From an uncultured Acetatifactor sp. (GTDB lineage: Bacteria; Bacillota; Clostridia; Lachnospirales; Lachnospiraceae), in the NCBI GenBank assembly GCA_910584435.1, contig CAJUAP010000062.1:1-23392 (forward strand): a stretch of DNA of 23,392 nucleotides, read 5' to 3'. Every line of letters begins with the position of its first letter. Position 1 is the stretch's first letter. Below the pieces are notes generated by a model. The model worked only from the letters and a program-made list of their open reading frames with translations. It did no database searches and had not been told where the DNA came from. Of the stretch, positions 1-6,970 are shown in pieces. Position numbers and translations under genes: made by a program.

Positions 1-75
1 TAATCGCAGACTTTTCAGGCATTTAACAAGTTTGAGTTTCACGGATTAAGGTATTAATTATAACTGTTTTGCAGC

Positions 76-104
76 TTGCATGACAGTGCCTTCCTCTTTA
101 TAAT
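76..104 (+). promoter_or_regulatory. Sigma-A-type promoter for the first acetyltransferase gene
   Basis: TTGCAT at 76-81 and TATAAT at 99-104 are separated by exactly 17 bases. The site lies about 130 bases upstream of the acetyltransferase start, so the transcript would carry the 48-bp repeated leader that follows. Seen in sequence; activity is inferred. Confidence 0.6.
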
Positions 105-123
105 CATCTTAAAAATAAGAACT

Positions 124-267
124 CATGTGAAAAGAAACAGAAATGAAAGATATTATAATTAGATGAGAGCCCATGTGAAAAGAAACAGAAATGAAAGATA
201 TTATAATTAGGCAAGAGCTCAAGTGAAAGGAGACAAAATGAAAGATATTACAACAATACAATTTAGT
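124..267 (+). repeat. 48-bp tandem repeat copying the start region of the acetyltransferase gene
   Basis: Two units begin at 124 and 172, and their first 39 bases are identical. A third, diverged copy begins at 220 and is the real translation start of the downstream gene. Each upstream unit has an ATG (143 and 191) followed by the codons for Lys-Asp-Ile, as in the gene. Its purine-rich Shine-Dalgarno is weakened (AAAAGAAAC against AAAGGAGAC). The two decoy frames are 7 and 11 codons long, and the second stops at 224-226, right at the true Shine-Dalgarno. Confidence 0.9.
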
Positions 268-1122
268 GTACTGGCGGACTGCGGAAAAATCTATCAGTTT
301 ATGCTGGATATTTATGAGCGTGACTGGAGAAACGGTGTGGCTGCCCCGTTTTTTGAATATGCTTTTTCCTCCTTTTCCTATTGGATGGATATCACATATT
401 CTTATAAAAATCGCATTTGGGAGGATAACGGTAAGATTGTTGCGTTTTGCTTTTATGAATCGCCAGTGACGGATATTTATTTCAGCTTGAAACCCGGATA
501 TGAAGAGTTGGCATCAGAAATGATTGCATATGCGGATGTCAACATGCCCATAAAAAACGGAAATGTACAGCTGATTCTGTTTGGAGGACAGGATGCATTG
601 GCAAATGCTGCAAGAAAGGCAGGATATCATCAAATATCAGAAAGCTGGGATATGCAGTTTGATTTTGAAGATACACTGGATTATCCCTTGCCGGAGGGAT
701 TTCATTTTGTAAGCCCTGACGGGTTGGATATGGATAAAATCAGCAAGTGCTGCTGGAAAGGATTTGATCATGAGCAAAATGAGGGCTTATGGAATCACCA
801 ATTTGAGCAGAATAATTATTTACTGAAGGCAGCGCCCCATGCAACGATGAATCTGTCCGCTGCCATTGCCGATGAACAGGGGGAGTATGCATGTTACGCA
901 GGAATGTGGTGGACTCCAGGGAATAAACTGGCTTATATGGAACCGCTTTGCACAATTCCGGAATATCGCCGTAGAGGACTGGCTTCCGCGGCGCTGTCCG
1001 AATTGTACCGGAGAACAAAAGCATTGGGGGCAACGCATATGACAGGCGGATTTCATGGATTTTATAAAGCAATCGGTTATATGCCTGCAGTGAAATGGAC
1101 ATATTGGAAGAAACAACCATAA
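238..1122 (+). CDS. GNAT-family N-acetyltransferase
   Basis: A 294-residue protein in the GNAT fold, which transfers an acetyl group from acetyl-CoA to an amine; the substrate is unknown. The C-terminal third carries the acetyl-CoA-binding signature: an EYRRRGLAS segment near residues 242-250, followed by a helix and the GFYKAIGYMP motif typical of the last GNAT strand and helix. The protein is about twice the size of a single GNAT domain, so the N-terminal half may be a degenerate second domain. The ATG at 238 is chosen over an in-frame GTG at 223 because AAAGGAG at 226-232 is well spaced for it. It is followed at once by a MerR regulator gene with its own promoter. Family assignment is firm, function is not. 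Confidence 0.85.
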   Translation: MKDITTIQFSVLADCGKIYQFMLDIYERDWRNGVAAPFFEYAFSSFSYWMDITYSYKNRIWEDNGKIVAFCFYESPVTDIYFSLKPGYEELASEMIAYADVNMPIKNGNVQLILFGGQDALANAARKAGYHQISESWDMQFDFEDTLDYPLPEGFHFVSPDGLDMDKISKCCWKGFDHEQNEGLWNHQFEQNNYLLKAAPHATMNLSAAIADEQGEYACYAGMWWTPGNKLAYMEPLCTIPEYRRRGLASAALSELYRRTKALGATHMTGGFHGFYKAIGYMPAVKWTYWKKQP

Positions 1123-1168
1123 TAGTTCCGGCAATCCGAAAAAATCTGGAAAACATGATAGAATTCTA

Positions 1169-1199
1169 TTGACTCTGACGTAACGTCATAGATTAAAAT
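1169..1199 (+). promoter_or_regulatory. MerR-type promoter with 19-bp spacer and palindromic operator
   Basis: TTGACT at 1169-1174 and TAAAAT at 1194-1199 are separated by 19 bases, the over-long spacing typical of MerR-activated promoters. Between them lies TGACGTAACGTCA (1176-1188), a perfect 6+1+6 palindrome. The regulator gene follows 25 bases downstream, which points to autoregulation. Confidence 0.85.
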
Positions 1200-1223
1200 G
1201 AAGTTACATGGGAGGGATGAACG

Positions 1224-1952
1224 ATGAAAACAGTAAAGGAAGTCAGTAATATCACAGGTGTCAGTGTGCGCACACTGCATCATTATGACGCAATCGGACT
1301 TTTGAAACCTGCAAAAGTAACCGAAGCAGGCTATCGAATGTATGACGATACAGCACTTAGCCGTTTGCAGACTATTTTATTGTTTCGTGAATTACAGTTT
1401 CCCTTAAAAGAGATCAAAGTGATTCTTGACAGCCCTGATTTCGACTTATCAGAAGCGGTTGCGCAGCAGATTGCGCTGCTGGAATTACAATATAAGCACA
1501 TAGGGGAACTGATTGCCTTTGCCCGTGAAATGCAGAGGAAAGGAGTGGCAGCAATGAATTTTGATGTTTTCGACAAGGAAGAAATTGAAAAGTATAAGGC
1601 GGAGGTCAAAGCAAAATGGGGCAGTACGAAAGCGTATCAAGAGTATGAACAAAAGGATATTGCACAAAATGAGGGCAGTTATCAAAGGATTGCGGACGAA
1701 ATGATGGCAATATTTTCAGAATTAGGCGGATTAAAGCATTTAACACCTGAATCCGAAGAAGTACAGCGGAAAATCTCAGCATTGCAGAAATTTATTACCG
1801 ATCACTACTATGTATGTACAAATGAAATCCTGAGTGGATTGGGTGAAATGTATCTGTGCGATGAACGCTTTCAGAAAAATATTGACAGGGCAGGCGGAGA
1901 CGGTACTGCTGCATTTGTCAGCCGGGCTGTTTCTGTGTATTGCTCCAAGTAA
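1224..1952 (+). CDS. MerR-family regulator with TipAS ligand-binding domain
   Basis: A 242-residue transcription factor. Residues 1-70 form the MerR winged helix, with the VRTLHHYDAIGLLKP segment typical of the family. Residues about 75-110 form the dimer coiled coil. The remainder resembles the TipAS domain, including the near-terminal pattern of Phe, Ile-Asp, Gly-Thr-Ala and Tyr. Known TipA-like proteins bind peptide antibiotics and untwist 19-bp-spaced promoters; such a promoter sits directly upstream. The start at 1224 has GGGAGG 7 bases before it. A paralogue with the same architecture lies convergently at 2094-2933. The ligand and target genes beyond itself are not visible; the flanking acetyltransferase is a candidate. 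Confidence 0.9.
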   Translation: MKTVKEVSNITGVSVRTLHHYDAIGLLKPAKVTEAGYRMYDDTALSRLQTILLFRELQFPLKEIKVILDSPDFDLSEAVAQQIALLELQYKHIGELIAFAREMQRKGVAAMNFDVFDKEEIEKYKAEVKAKWGSTKAYQEYEQKDIAQNEGSYQRIADEMMAIFSELGGLKHLTPESEEVQRKISALQKFITDHYYVCTNEILSGLGEMYLCDERFQKNIDRAGGDGTAAFVSRAVSVYCSK

Positions 1953-2009
1953 GCGTTTCGTATCACAGGATGGATAATCAGTTTTTATGCAGTTTTAAGC
2001 AGGGAAACC

Positions 2010-2041
2010 GAGGGCTTTCCAGGGAAAACCGGGAAGCCCTC
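2010..2041. terminator. Hairpin between the convergent MerR genes, possible bidirectional terminator
   Basis: Arms GAGGGCTTTCC (2010-2020) and GGGAAGCCCTC (2031-2041) pair over 11 positions with one imperfect pair. There is no clear run of T on either side, so intrinsic termination is only suggested by its position between converging genes. Confidence 0.45.
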
Positions 2042-2059
2042 AGTAAAGCCGTTATGCCG

Positions 2060-2113
2060 GATACAGTTATACTCCATTCCAATGTTGATACAGTTATACG
2101 CCATAATAATGTT
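2060..2113 (-). repeat. 27-bp tandem duplication across the stop of the second MerR gene
   Basis: The units 2060-2086 and 2087-2113 match at 23 of 27 positions. The gene stops inside the unit at 2094-2096. The untranslated copy after it, read in the same frame, repeats the last codons and a second TAA stop. Confidence 0.85.
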
Positions 2114-2933
2114 GAATGGCATGTGCGACATACTCACAACAGCCTTTCCCATACTGGCTGTCAGTGGCTTCTGCGAGTTTTCCGTTCTGGAGATATTCTT
2201 TTGCCAGATCCAGCAGTATATTTCTTGCATTATCAAGGGCAAACATTTTTTTATAATTTTCTGCGAGCATTTCCACAGCGGAATGTGCCATGTCCATATC
2301 GTCCGCTTCTTTGGCAGCCATAAACTGTCTATAGATTTCGGCATTTTCTGCCTGTTCCTGCTTCAGTTCTTCGGTATTTCCGTCTGCCTGCATGACTGCG
2401 TCAATTGCCTTTTCCTTGCTGCCATACCATTTCAGTAAGTCTGCCACAACCTGTTCATTGGCAAAGCCGGACACCAGGTACTCTTTGTACTGCTCCATAC
2501 TTCCGTATGTTTGCACCTGCTTCTCAAGGCTTTCCTTTGACATGCATTCTAACGTATGGTTTACTATTTTCTGTACTTCTTCGTTGCTGAATGCTCCAAA
2601 ACTCATAGTATTAACTCCCTTCATTACATCTGTGATTAACTCAATAATCCCGTTCAGCCGATTTTGTTTCTGCTCCAATAGAGATTTTTGAGTGAATAGA
2701 ACCTGTTCTTTATCATAATCAGGGTTATCCATGATTTTTTTGATGTCCATCAATGGAATTTCCAATTCTCTAAAGAACATAATTTCCTGCAGCTTTTCTA
2801 ATGCTTTGTTGTCGTAAAGCCGATAACCGGCTTCTGTGTATTCTGTTGGCTTCAGAAGACCGATTTCATCATAATACCGCAGTGTCCTTATACTTACTCC
2901 GGTTATCTCTGACATGTCCTTTACGGTTTTCAT
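2094..2933 (-). CDS. MerR-family regulator with TipAS ligand-binding domain (paralogue)
   Basis: A 279-residue TipA-like regulator. The MerR helix-turn-helix occupies residues 1-70 (VSIRTLRYYDEIGLLKP), a coiled coil lies around 75-110, and an all-helical TipAS-like domain forms the C-terminal half, ending with a His-Tyr-Tyr-Gly pattern common in that domain. An open frame extends 32 codons further upstream, but the start at 2933 is preferred because AGGAGG lies just before it and the family's conserved N terminus begins there. Its promoter is also MerR-like. It converges on the first MerR gene, with 141 bases between the stops. It lies downstream of the metalloprotease gene on the same strand but has its own promoter, so it may respond to the same signal. 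Confidence 0.9.
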   Translation of the reverse strand: MKTVKDMSEITGVSIRTLRYYDEIGLLKPTEYTEAGYRLYDNKALEKLQEIMFFRELEIPLMDIKKIMDNPDYDKEQVLFTQKSLLEQKQNRLNGIIELITDVMKGVNTMSFGAFSNEEVQKIVNHTLECMSKESLEKQVQTYGSMEQYKEYLVSGFANEQVVADLLKWYGSKEKAIDAVMQADGNTEELKQEQAENAEIYRQFMAAKEADDMDMAHSAVEMLAENYKKMFALDNARNILLDLAKEYLQNGKLAEATDSQYGKGCCEYVAHAIQHYYGV

Positions 2934-2953
2934 GATTTCCTCCTTTCGGTTCC

Positions 2954-2984
2954 ATCGTAAACCGTTACGCTGCGAGAGAGTCAA
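2954..2984 (-). promoter_or_regulatory. MerR-type promoter with 19-bp spacer
   Basis: On the minus strand TTGACT (2984-2979) and TACGAT (2959-2954) are separated by 19 bases. CGTAA and TTACG form an inverted repeat at 2956-2969. The site lies 21 bases upstream of the MerR start, as expected for autoregulation. Confidence 0.75.
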
Positions 2985-3029
2985 TACCAATTTTGAAATG
3001 TTTATGTGATTCTTTTGGGAGAAAACCAA

Positions 3030-3932
3030 TTATGCTTTCCCTATTGACAGTGATTGTAATAGTTCTAACTGCATCTGTTTTCCGTGCAAAAGCTTATCCC
3101 GCGGCAAATCAATTGCATCTGCAATATCATATATAAGCCACTCAAAAGAGCATTGGCTTCCTCTGACAAGTTCCAAAAAATATTGTATAGATTGTTCTTT
3201 TGAGTAATTAAATTTTTTTACGATTGTTTCCATACAGCCTCGGACAAATAAATAGGAAGAAATGTATGACAATCTAAAAGAGCATGATGCGTTTGGTAAA
3301 ATTGTATCTGATCCATAAGTGTTATTTTTTTCAGTATTTAATATTTCCTGAGCGCTGAGGATTTTATCTTCACTTAAATTAATGATTGTATTTCTGTGTT
3401 TATCAAATGCTTTCTCAAGATTTAAGGCATACAATGGCAGTGCTTCGGCAAAACCTTCACAAATGATTTGGTTCTTGTAGAAAAATTGACTATGCACCAT
3501 ATGTGCTAATTCATGAATTTCATTTTCAATTTTGAAAATATTGGTTTCTTCAAGCGGATTATTCTCCAGCATGTTCTGGCTTAACCCGTATGCCGAGGTG
3601 AATCCATCTAAATCATAGCAATGTACCGGTTTGCCTCCGCCATTACCGTTGTCGAAAATTTTTGGAATATTTAATAATCTGCAACTATCATCTGGAACGA
3701 TGTAGACATAAAATACCGGATGGGCATTGCCGGGGTATTGTATGTTTAATGTATCTATCATTTGAATATATTTATCCATATTATTTAAATAATTAAAGTA
3801 GCAGCCATTATCATATTTCATTGCCAGCTTTTGTGACAATCTGACTTTTATTCTATTGTTAAAAACTCTTAGTTCTGAATTTTTAATATATTCTCTCATG
3901 GGATTTTTTTCATATACATTATTCTCATACAT
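3030..3932 (-). CDS. Putative zinc metalloprotease (HExxH gluzincin-like), function unknown
   Basis: A 300-residue protein with a zinc-peptidase signature: HELAH at residues 140-144, then CEGFAE, which puts candidate third zinc-ligand glutamates at 159 and 163. This layout is that of gluzincins. No signal peptide or clear membrane segment is seen, so it is probably cytoplasmic. I do not recognise a named family. An upstream ATG at 3944 is in frame, but the ATG at 3932 has GGAG at a good spacing. A GCCGCC/GGCGGC hairpin lies just upstream of both. The gene is visibly more AT-rich than its neighbours, which suggests recent acquisition. Peptide cleavage linked to the TipA-like sensors next door is only a guess. 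Confidence 0.7.
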   Translation of the reverse strand: MYENNVYEKNPMREYIKNSELRVFNNRIKVRLSQKLAMKYDNGCYFNYLNNMDKYIQMIDTLNIQYPGNAHPVFYVYIVPDDSCRLLNIPKIFDNGNGGGKPVHCYDLDGFTSAYGLSQNMLENNPLEETNIFKIENEIHELAHMVHSQFFYKNQIICEGFAEALPLYALNLEKAFDKHRNTIINLSEDKILSAQEILNTEKNNTYGSDTILPNASCSFRLSYISSYLFVRGCMETIVKKFNYSKEQSIQYFLELVRGSQCSFEWLIYDIADAIDLPRDKLLHGKQMQLELLQSLSIGKA

Positions 3933-3944
3933 GGTATACTCCAT

Positions 3945-4195
3945 TCCGCCGCCAGGTCGGCGGCAAATATTTTATTCGCATTAATTTATGCATGAAGCAG
4001 CATGGCCAGCGGCTTTATCCAATCAGGGATGACAATATTCTGAGAGTGTAATTTCTCGCCGTACTTTCTGGTTTGCCGCTTCTTTAACAAGAATCATTAT
4101 GTGAGTATGATATCATAGATTTGTCCTTAAGTCATCTGGAATTGAGACGCGGCACTCTTCTGTTTTTTATAGTGGTAAACTGGGAATGAAAATGA
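3945..4195. other. Intergenic stretch between divergent genes, no firm gene
   Basis: It holds a GC-rich hairpin (CCGCCG and CGGCGG arms near 3946-3963) just upstream of the metalloprotease start. It also has a 19-codon frame at 3992-4051, with no convincing ribosome binding site, that stays open further upstream. No RNA gene or mobile element is recognised. Confidence 0.4.
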
Positions 4196-4201
4196 TATAA
4201 T
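4193..4201 (+). promoter_or_regulatory. Extended -10 promoter for the phosphatase gene
   Basis: TATAAT at 4196-4201 is preceded by TGA, an extended -10 element. The -35 region is poor. The phosphatase start lies 43 bases downstream. Confidence 0.5.
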
Positions 4202-4244
4202 CAAAGCCATAAGCGGAAGCATCATCAGAGGGAGGGTGAGGGAA

Positions 4245-4835
4245 ATGAGTTCTTTACTGGAATCCACAAGGAACACGCGTGTACTGCCCACGGGTACAAT
4301 GCGGTACATCAGAAGTGATGTGCCGGAGCACTTAACGGATCAAGAAATCCGGTGGCTGCTGGACAATCATATTACTACAATTGTGGACCTGCGTTCAGAG
4401 GAAGAGGCTGAGAAAAAGCCATGCTGTCTTAAAGAGCAGGAGGGATTTCAATATTATCATCTTCCGGTTACGGGCGGCGGAGATACACCAAAATCACTGG
4501 CGCATCTGTATACTGTATACCGGCAGATGATAGATGAAAAAATGGAAAAGATTATAGATATTATCATGAACGCAGAATCCAATGTAATGTATTTTTGTAC
4601 AGCAGGTAAAGACCGTACAGGTGTAGTGTCGGCGGTTATTTTAAAACGGCTTGGGTTCAGTGATGAAGTAATTATTGAGGATTATATGAAATCTAAAGAC
4701 AATTTAATGGAAATGCTTACAGCATATGTGGGCGCTCATCCTGAAGTAGATATAGAAATCATTATTCCCCACAGGGAGAATATGGAACGGCTGCTTAAGC
4801 AGATATCAACAGACGTTACAGGAGTGCGGTTATGA
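4245..4835 (+). CDS. Tyrosine/dual-specificity phosphatase-like protein (CX5R family)
   Basis: A 196-residue cytoplasmic protein of the Y_phosphatase3 type, which removes phosphate from phosphotyrosine or phosphoinositides through a cysteinyl intermediate. The P-loop CTAGKDRTG gives nucleophile Cys118 and Arg124. The N-terminal RYIRSD and VDLRSEEE blocks are the family's other conserved patches. The residue before the catalytic Cys is Phe instead of the usual His, which may lower activity. The start at 4245 is preferred to a GTG at 4236 because GGAGG (4231-4235) is correctly spaced. A 28-codon frame overlaps the stop by four bases, and the esterase gene follows on the same strand. The substrate is unknown. 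Confidence 0.85.
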   Translation: MSSLLESTRNTRVLPTGTMRYIRSDVPEHLTDQEIRWLLDNHITTIVDLRSEEEAEKKPCCLKEQEGFQYYHLPVTGGGDTPKSLAHLYTVYRQMIDEKMEKIIDIIMNAESNVMYFCTAGKDRTGVVSAVILKRLGFSDEVIIEDYMKSKDNLMEMLTAYVGAHPEVDIEIIIPHRENMERLLKQISTDVTGVRL

Positions 4836-4918
4836 ATGGTTTTCAGTTAGTTTGTAAAGTCATTGATAAATATCAGGGAAAAGCCAGGGCGTTAAGGAAA
4901 TATATGTTTGAAAAGTAA
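4832..4918 (+). CDS. Possible translationally coupled small protein, 28 residues
   Basis: The frame begins at an ATGA overlap with the phosphatase stop, with AGGAG about 8 bases upstream, and runs 28 codons to TAA. The peptide is basic (MNGFQLVCKVIDKYQGKA and on) and resembles no family I know. It could be a real small protein or the surviving 5' end of a decayed gene. Confidence 0.35.
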   Translation: MNGFQLVCKVIDKYQGKARALRKYMFEK

Positions 4919-4974
4919 ATCAAAATCGACGCCAGTGAAAGAAGCGATGACATTGAATCAAAAGAGGCAGGGAA

Positions 4975-5766
4975 ATGGCAGCAAAAGAAATTATTTTACT
5001 AATGTTTATGGGACAGAGCAACATGGCGGGACGCGGTAATGCACAAGAGGCGCCTGCGCTGCTTCAGGGGGCAGGATATGAGTATCGTGCAGTAACCGCA
5101 CCGGATTGTTTATCTGTGCTAAAGGAGCCTTTTGGAGAGAAAGAGAATCATGAAAAAGGGGTGACGGAACCGGGGATGAAGACAGGTTCTATGGTCACTG
5201 CATTTGTGAATGCCTGCTATGTGGAGACAGGCATTCCGATTGTGGGCGTCTCCTGTGCAAAAGGCGGTTCCTCGATTGCAGAGTGGATGCCGGGCACAGC
5301 ATATTATGCAGATGCGGCGGAACGGCAGAAACGCTGCCAAAAGTGGCTTCTGGAGCACGATTACCGCATAAGGTACAAGGGAATGGTCTGGTGCCAGGGG
5401 TGTACGGATGGAGACTTACACACTCCGGCAGATATCTATAAAGCTTCCACATTGCAATTTATTTCTTCCTATTGCCGGGAGTGTGGTATTGAGAAATGCT
5501 TCCTGATCCAGATAGGGAATCATCGGGATGACAGGGCGCTGTATGTGCCTGTCCAGAAGGCCCAGGAGGAATTGGCGGCGGAAAACAGGGATATTGTTCT
5601 GGTGAGCAGACAGCTGAAGACTTTTGCGGACCGTGGGCTGATGAAGGATGAATATCATTATCTGCAGAAAGGATATAACCTGGTAGGGGAAGACGCCGGA
5701 AAGAATACAGGGAAGTATATAAATGATGATATAAAAAATGAAATGCAGCAGAAACCGGCAAAGTGA
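4975..5766 (+). CDS. SASA/SGNH carbohydrate O-acetylesterase (CE6-like)
   Basis: A 263-residue protein of the SGNH-hydrolase superfamily, most like the sialic-acid-specific acetylesterase (SASA, CE6) group that deacetylates sugars. Visible motifs are block I GQSNMAGRG with nucleophile Ser15, the block with Gly-Gly-Ser-Ser around residues 97-100, WCQGCTDGD (block III position, where most members have WxQGE), and a C-terminal Asp225-x2-His228 dyad in KDEYHY. No signal peptide is seen, so it probably acts inside the cell on imported sugars or metabolites. The start at 4975 follows a modest AGGCAGGG. The stop lies inside a 20-bp tandem duplication. The family is clear, the substrate is not. Confidence 0.85.
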   Translation: MAAKEIILLMFMGQSNMAGRGNAQEAPALLQGAGYEYRAVTAPDCLSVLKEPFGEKENHEKGVTEPGMKTGSMVTAFVNACYVETGIPIVGVSCAKGGSSIAEWMPGTAYYADAAERQKRCQKWLLEHDYRIRYKGMVWCQGCTDGDLHTPADIYKASTLQFISSYCRECGIEKCFLIQIGNHRDDRALYVPVQKAQEELAAENRDIVLVSRQLKTFADRGLMKDEYHYLQKGYNLVGEDAGKNTGKYINDDIKNEMQQKPAK

Positions 5767-5795
5767 CTGGCAAATCGGCAAAGTGACTGGCAAAT
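5756..5795 (+). repeat. 20-bp perfect tandem duplication across the esterase stop
   Basis: Units 5756-5775 and 5776-5795 are identical. The esterase TGA (5764-5766) lies in the first unit, and an identical TGA is repeated 20 bases later. Confidence 0.9.
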
Positions 5796-5800
5796 ATAGA

Positions 5801-5829
5801 TTGTAAATGGCAGACAGGTAGTATATAAT
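5801..5829 (+). promoter_or_regulatory. Promoter for the nucleotidyltransferase-like gene
   Basis: TTGTAA (5801-5806) and TATAAT (5824-5829) are 17 bases apart, about 80 bases upstream of the gene start. Confidence 0.55.
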
Positions 5830-5911
5830 AAAAGTTATCAGTGGAAATCCGGTACTATAATGATTCATGACTGAAATACAATCATCCGGGATTGGGGGAT
5901 GCCAAATCATT

Positions 5912-6301
5912 ATGTTTGATAAATGTTCGTTGATTCAACAACTTCAGGAACTTCCTTTTCCTGAAAAGGAGTATTGGGCAGTTGCCGGTGCTGCTATGGT
6001 TTTACATGGATTTCGTACTCAGACACATGACATTGACCTGGGATGCAGTACATCTCTGGCAGATATACTGGAGCAGCAGGGTTATGCGGTTTCACGATGT
6101 GAAGATGGAACCAGGAAAATTAAGTATTCTGAAAGTGTTGAGATTTTTGAAAACTGGATGGAGGGAGCGGTAGAAATCATCAGCGGTGTCCCTGTTGTGG
6201 GTGTCGACGGACTGATACGGATGAAAAAGAAACTTGGCAGAGAAAAAGACCTGGCTGATATTGCGCTGATAGAAAACTGTCGGAGAAAAAGACCTGGCTG
6301 A
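5912..6301 (+). CDS. Nucleotidyltransferase-like protein with repeat-shifted C terminus
   Basis: A 129-residue protein resembling the minimal nucleotidyltransferase superfamily found in toxin-antitoxin and abortive-infection loci. VAGAAMVLHG (residues 24-33) leads into HDIDLG, with Asp40 and Asp42 as candidate metal ligands. The start at 5912 is chosen because the family-like sequence begins there; an ATG at 5867 lacks a ribosome binding site. The 3' end is altered by a 43-bp tandem repeat, so translation leaves the apparent ancestral frame and stops at 6301 after RRKRPG. Without the extra units the frame would run through EKNLADIVFIEILRENG to a TAG at 6397-6399, three bases before the next gene. 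No partner toxin or antitoxin is evident beside it, and activity of the shifted form is uncertain. Confidence 0.6.
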   Translation: MFDKCSLIQQLQELPFPEKEYWAVAGAAMVLHGFRTQTHDIDLGCSTSLADILEQQGYAVSRCEDGTRKIKYSESVEIFENWMEGAVEIISGVPVVGVDGLIRMKKKLGREKDLADIALIENCRRKRPG

Positions 6302-6369
6302 TATTGCGCTGATAGAAAACTGTCGGAGAAAAAAATCTGGCTGATATTGTATTTATAGAAATACTGAGA
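6241..6369 (+). repeat. 43-bp tandem repeat, three units, at the end of the nucleotidyltransferase-like gene
   Basis: Units 1 (6241-6283) and 2 (6284-6326) are identical over 43 bases. Unit 3 (6327-6369) is diverged and carries the apparent native 3' end of the gene. Because 43 is not a multiple of three, each added copy changes the reading frame. Confidence 0.92.
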
Positions 6370-6402
6370 GAAAACGGCCGACGGGCGGAAAGGGCATAGA
6401 GT

Positions 6403-6954
6403 ATGAAACATTGCGGAACGCAGTTGTTGGAAACAGAAAGGTTAATTTTAAGAAGGTATGAGCTGAAGGATGCCGGGGCGCTGTATAGAAATTGGGCTTC
6501 AGATAAGGAAGTGACCAAATATTTAACATGGCCGACGCATACAAGCCAGGCGGTCAGTCAACATGTCATGGAAGATTGGGTGAGTCAATATTCCAAAGAA
6601 GACTGTTATCATTGGGCGATTGTATGGAAAGGCAATGGGGATGAGCCGATTGGGGATATTGCCGTAGTTGACATGAAAGAAAAAACAGCAATGGCGCACA
6701 TTGGCTACTGCATTGGAAGACCATGGTGGCATAAAGGAATTACGGCGGAAGCGTTAAAGGCTGTGATGGACTTTTTGTTTGATGTGGTGGAAGTGAGACG
6801 GATTGAGGCAAGGCATGATCCAAGAAATCCTGATTCCGGTAAGGTCATGGAAAAATGCGGTATGAAGTATGAGGGAACCTTACATAGCGCTGACTGGAAT
6901 AACCAGGGGATTTGCGATGCCTGCTATTATGCATTGTTGAAATCTGAGCGGTAA
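6403..6954 (+). CDS. GNAT-family N-acetyltransferase, RimJ/RimL type
   Basis: A 183-residue acetyltransferase of the RimJ/RimL group, which acetylates protein N termini, antibiotics or small amines using acetyl-CoA. The N terminus has the typical LLETERLILRRYELKDA opening. The acetyl-CoA site reads GYCIGRPWWHKGITAEALKA, followed by VRRIEARHDPRNPDSGKVME and KCGMKYEGTL, all standard for the group. GAAAGGG precedes the ATG by 8 bases. The apparent ancestral stop of the upstream gene lies three bases before this start, which suggests translational coupling in the unexpanded form. The substrate cannot be told from sequence. Confidence 0.9.
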   Translation: MKHCGTQLLETERLILRRYELKDAGALYRNWASDKEVTKYLTWPTHTSQAVSQHVMEDWVSQYSKEDCYHWAIVWKGNGDEPIGDIAVVDMKEKTAMAHIGYCIGRPWWHKGITAEALKAVMDFLFDVVEVRRIEARHDPRNPDSGKVMEKCGMKYEGTLHSADWNNQGICDACYYALLKSER

Positions 6955-6970
6955 CGGTAAATAATGTTGA

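Noticed and set aside
1940..2438. Plus-strand frames of 118-127 codons over the second MerR gene
   Set aside because: They lie antisense to or beyond well-supported MerR genes, lack ribosome binding sites and encode no recognisable domain.
3960..4051. Open frame with a plausible tail (QRLYPIRDDNILRV) between the metalloprotease and phosphatase genes
   Set aside because: It has no ribosome binding site, overlaps the metalloprotease start if extended, and matches no family; kept only as a note in the intergenic entry.
5912..6954. Toxin-antitoxin pair made of the nucleotidyltransferase-like gene and the GNAT gene
   Set aside because: GNAT toxins pair with ribbon-helix-helix antitoxins, and MNT antitoxins pair with HEPN proteins. 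Neither partner is present, and this GNAT looks like an ordinary RimJ/RimL enzyme.
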